Part shown: piece after piece, positions 5,614-6,895 of the stretch
Position numbering within the stretch: the stretch's first letter is position 1
Layout: each line of letters opens with the position of its first letter
Source of the DNA: Gammaproteobacteria bacterium
Lineage (GTDB): Bacteria > Pseudomonadota > Gammaproteobacteria > Pseudomonadales > Azotimanducaceae
Length of the DNA stretch: 6,895 nucleotides
Direction: 5' to 3'
NCBI GenBank assembly: GCA_003476445.1
Contig: DMUF01000151.1
Span: 18,639 to 25,533 of the forward strand
Made by a program: the position numbers and the translations under genes
The notes under the pieces: generated by a model
What the model was told of the DNA's origin: nothing
What the model saw: the letters and a program-made list of their open reading frames with translations, nothing else
The model's database searches: none

Positions 5614-6729
5614 ATGACCGGACTGTATGTCCATTTCCCCTGGTGCATTCGCAAATGCCCCTACTGCGACTTCAACTCGCACCCGGTGCGGGGCAGCCTG
5701 GATGAAGCGGGTTATGTCGACGCGCTGATCGAGGACACGACCGACGCACTTGAGAACGTTGCTGTGCGGTCGATACCCACGGTATTCCTCGGCGGCGGCA
5801 CGCCAAGCCTTTTTTCCCCTGCAAGCATTGAGCGCCTGCTTGCCATGCTTGCCCCGTGGCTTGCGGAAGGCGTCGAAATCACCATGGAGGCCAATCCGGG
5901 CACGACCGAGCACCACGACCTCGCTGCCTACGGCGCAGCCGGCGTCAATCGGCTGTCATTCGGCAGCCAGAGCTTCGACGATGCTCAGTTACGACGGCTG
6001 GGGCGCATCCACAGCGCGGCGGAAACCCGCCAGGCCTACGCGCGCGCGCGCGCGGCCGGGTTCCAGCGCATCAATCTCGATCTCATGTACGCGCTGCCGC
6101 GCCAGACCGTAAAGTCAGCCATGGCCGATCTGGATTCCGCCCTCGAACTCGAGCCAGAACATCTCAGCTGGTACCAGCTGGCGCTGGAGGCGAAGACACC
6201 CTTTGGCGAACGTCCGCCCCGCCTGCCGGGGGAAACGGCCGTTACGCGGATGGAGGCTGCAGGGCACGATCGCCTGACCGCCGCCGGATTTTCCCGCTAC
6301 GAGGTGTCCGCCTGGGCCCGCCCGGACGAAGCCTGCCGGCACAACCTCAATTACTGGACTTTCGGTGACTACATCGGCGTTGGCGCTGGCGCTCACGGCA
6401 AGTTGTCGGTTCGCGAAGGCGACCGGCTCACGGTCACACGCACGACGAAAGCGTCGCAGCCTCGGCTTTATCTCGCCGCTCCCGCAGAAACCCGTCGCCA
6501 GGTGGTCGAGACCGACGCTCTCGTGCTCGAATTCCTGATGAACGCGCTTCGGCTGAGCACGGGTGTGAGCTTTGAGCGTTTTGAGTCCATGACCGGACTG
6601 CCCCGCTCCGCCTTAGAGCCCGCGTGGACGCTGGGTGTCGAGCGCGGACTGCTCGCAGCGGACCGGGTAGCGGCGACGCCCGCCGGATATCGCTATCTCG
6701 ATGCTGTGCTGAGACTCTTCGTCGACTGA
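5614..6729 (+). CDS. hemW: Heme chaperone HemW (radical SAM, HemN-like)
   Basis: HemW is a radical-SAM family protein that binds heme and a 4Fe-4S cluster and is understood to deliver heme to membrane targets such as respiratory enzymes; it is often misnamed coproporphyrinogen III oxidase. The 371-residue protein is close to E. coli HemW (378). The cluster motif is C11-x3-C15-x2-C18 in PWCIRKCPYCDFNSH, with phenylalanine 20 where true HemN has a fourth cysteine; this separates HemW from HemN. GGGTPS (60-65), ITMEANPGT (89-97), VNRLSFGSQSF (111-121), LGRIH (129-133), NLDLMYALP (154-162) and HNLNYW (243-248) follow. The C-terminal HemW domain spans about 290-371. ATG 5614 is the only start after an in-frame stop at 5596-5598 that retains the cluster motif. 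It lies 31 bases after rdgB without a clear ribosome site. A CG dinucleotide tract encodes YARARAAG (142-149). Confidence 0.96.
   Translation: MTGLYVHFPWCIRKCPYCDFNSHPVRGSLDEAGYVDALIEDTTDALENVAVRSIPTVFLGGGTPSLFSPASIERLLAMLAPWLAEGVEITMEANPGTTEHHDLAAYGAAGVNRLSFGSQSFDDAQLRRLGRIHSAAETRQAYARARAAGFQRINLDLMYALPRQTVKSAMADLDSALELEPEHLSWYQLALEAKTPFGERPPRLPGETAVTRMEAAGHDRLTAAGFSRYEVSAWARPDEACRHNLNYWTFGDYIGVGAGAHGKLSVREGDRLTVTRTTKASQPRLYLAAPAETRRQVVETDALVLEFLMNALRLSTGVSFERFESMTGLPRSALEPAWTLGVERGLLAADRVAATPAGYRYLDAVLRLFVD
6039..6054. repeat. CG dinucleotide tract (eight units) inside hemW
   Basis: Eight uninterrupted CG units are read directly at 6039-6054. They encode alternating Ala/Arg in the helix YARARAAG of HemW (142-149). 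Such alternating purine-pyrimidine DNA can adopt Z-form and is prone to slippage. A gain or loss of one unit would shift the frame. Confidence 0.9.
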
Positions 6730-6753
6730 GCCGCACCATGATCGGATCTTTCG

Positions 6754-6777
6754 GCGCGGCAACACTGTCGGCCGCGC
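6754..6777. terminator. GC-rich inverted repeat between convergent hemW and trmB; weak terminator candidate
   Basis: GCGCGGC (6754-6760) and GCCGCGC (6771-6777) form a perfect seven-base-pair stem with a ten-base loop, lying between the two convergent stop codons. The position fits a bidirectional terminator. Neither strand has a T-run after the stem, so an intrinsic terminator is doubtful. Rho-dependent ending or mere GC-rich chance are alternatives. Confidence 0.3.
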
Positions 6778-6778
6778 G

Positions 6779-6895
6779 TTACACCCGCCGGTAGCGCAAA
6801 TCTTCGATGCTGTGACCAAGGCGCAACCCGCGCGCTTCGAATCGGGTCTCGACCCGGGCCGCTGCGGCTTCCGCTGCTACCGGCTCGAACCGCGG
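6779..6895 (-). CDS. trmB: tRNA (guanine-N7-)-methyltransferase TrmB, C-terminal fragment
   Basis: TrmB uses SAM to methylate guanine 46 in the tRNA variable loop. Only the last 38 codons are in the window, ending in a TAA on the minus strand. The visible part reads ETRFEARGLRLGHSIEDL followed by RYRRV. It matches the TrmB C-terminal pattern T-x-F-E-x-R-G-x-R-L-G-H-x3-D-L; in E. coli it is TKFEQRGHRLGHGVWDL. The T-x-F-E segment belongs to the active-site region. The Ala-rich stretch before it (AAEAAAA) is not conserved. The gene is convergent with hemW. In Pseudomonas, trmB lies nearby, just after hemW. The call rests on a short piece, but the motif is distinctive. Confidence 0.8.
   Translation of the reverse strand, partial: PRFEPVAAEAAAARVETRFEARGLRLGHSIEDLRYRRV

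Larger units (their letters stand above)
611..6729 (+). other. Probable eight-gene operon yggS-proC-yggT-metX-metW-DUF4426-rdgB-hemW
   Basis: All eight genes share one strand. Successive junctions are -4, -4, +8, +1, +13, -4 and +31 bases, with no room for full promoters or terminators between genes. This suggests one polycistronic message; internal promoters within coding sequence cannot be excluded. The order agrees with the cluster known in Pseudomonas-type genomes. Confidence 0.65.

Noticed and set aside
5614..6729. Annotation as coproporphyrinogen III dehydrogenase HemN
   Set aside because: The cluster motif has phenylalanine in place of the fourth cysteine of HemN, and length and C-terminal motifs fit HemW.

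Overview
The window is a compact, GC-rich stretch of bacterial chromosome carrying only housekeeping genes. The PilT sequence, the MetX/MetW pair, the small exported DUF4426 protein and the order pilT / yggS-proC-yggT-metX-metW-DUF4426-rdgB-hemW match the arrangement known from Pseudomonas and related Gammaproteobacteria. I therefore infer a gammaproteobacterium. The order or genus cannot be fixed from this sequence; the high GC content fits several lineages outside the Enterobacterales. Nothing looks mobile: I see no transposase, integrase, tRNA, rRNA, CRISPR array or long repeat.

Layout: (1) At the left edge, on the minus strand, lies the 5' part of pilT, the type IV pilus retraction ATPase, cut off after residue 159. 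(2) Positions 480-610 form a divergent intergenic region with weak promoter-like sequence. (3) From 611 to 6729 eight genes run on the plus strand, separated by -4 to +31 bases: yggS (PLP homeostasis), proC (last step of proline synthesis), yggT (membrane protein), metX (homoserine O-acyltransferase, probably succinyl-specific), metW (methyltransferase-like MetX partner), a DUF4426 exported protein, rdgB (dITP/XTP pyrophosphatase) and hemW (radical-SAM heme chaperone). (4) A short gap with one GC-rich inverted repeat follows. (5) At the right edge, on the minus strand and convergent with hemW, lies the 3' end of a gene that looks like trmB (tRNA m7G46 methyltransferase).

How the genes fit together: three stop/start overlaps of four bases (yggS/proC, proC/yggT, DUF4426/rdgB) and very short gaps elsewhere suggest one transcript with translational coupling. 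The functions are varied: amino-acid synthesis, cofactor homeostasis, nucleotide-pool cleaning and heme delivery. Only metX-metW forms a clear pathway pair; yggS-proC is a widely conserved pair.

No previously undescribed system was found. The points worth a second look are modest: the unassigned DUF4426 protein inside the operon, the acyl-donor specificity residue of MetX, start-site questions at yggS and metX, a small hairpin just before hemW, a CG dinucleotide tract in hemW, and the convergent trmB.
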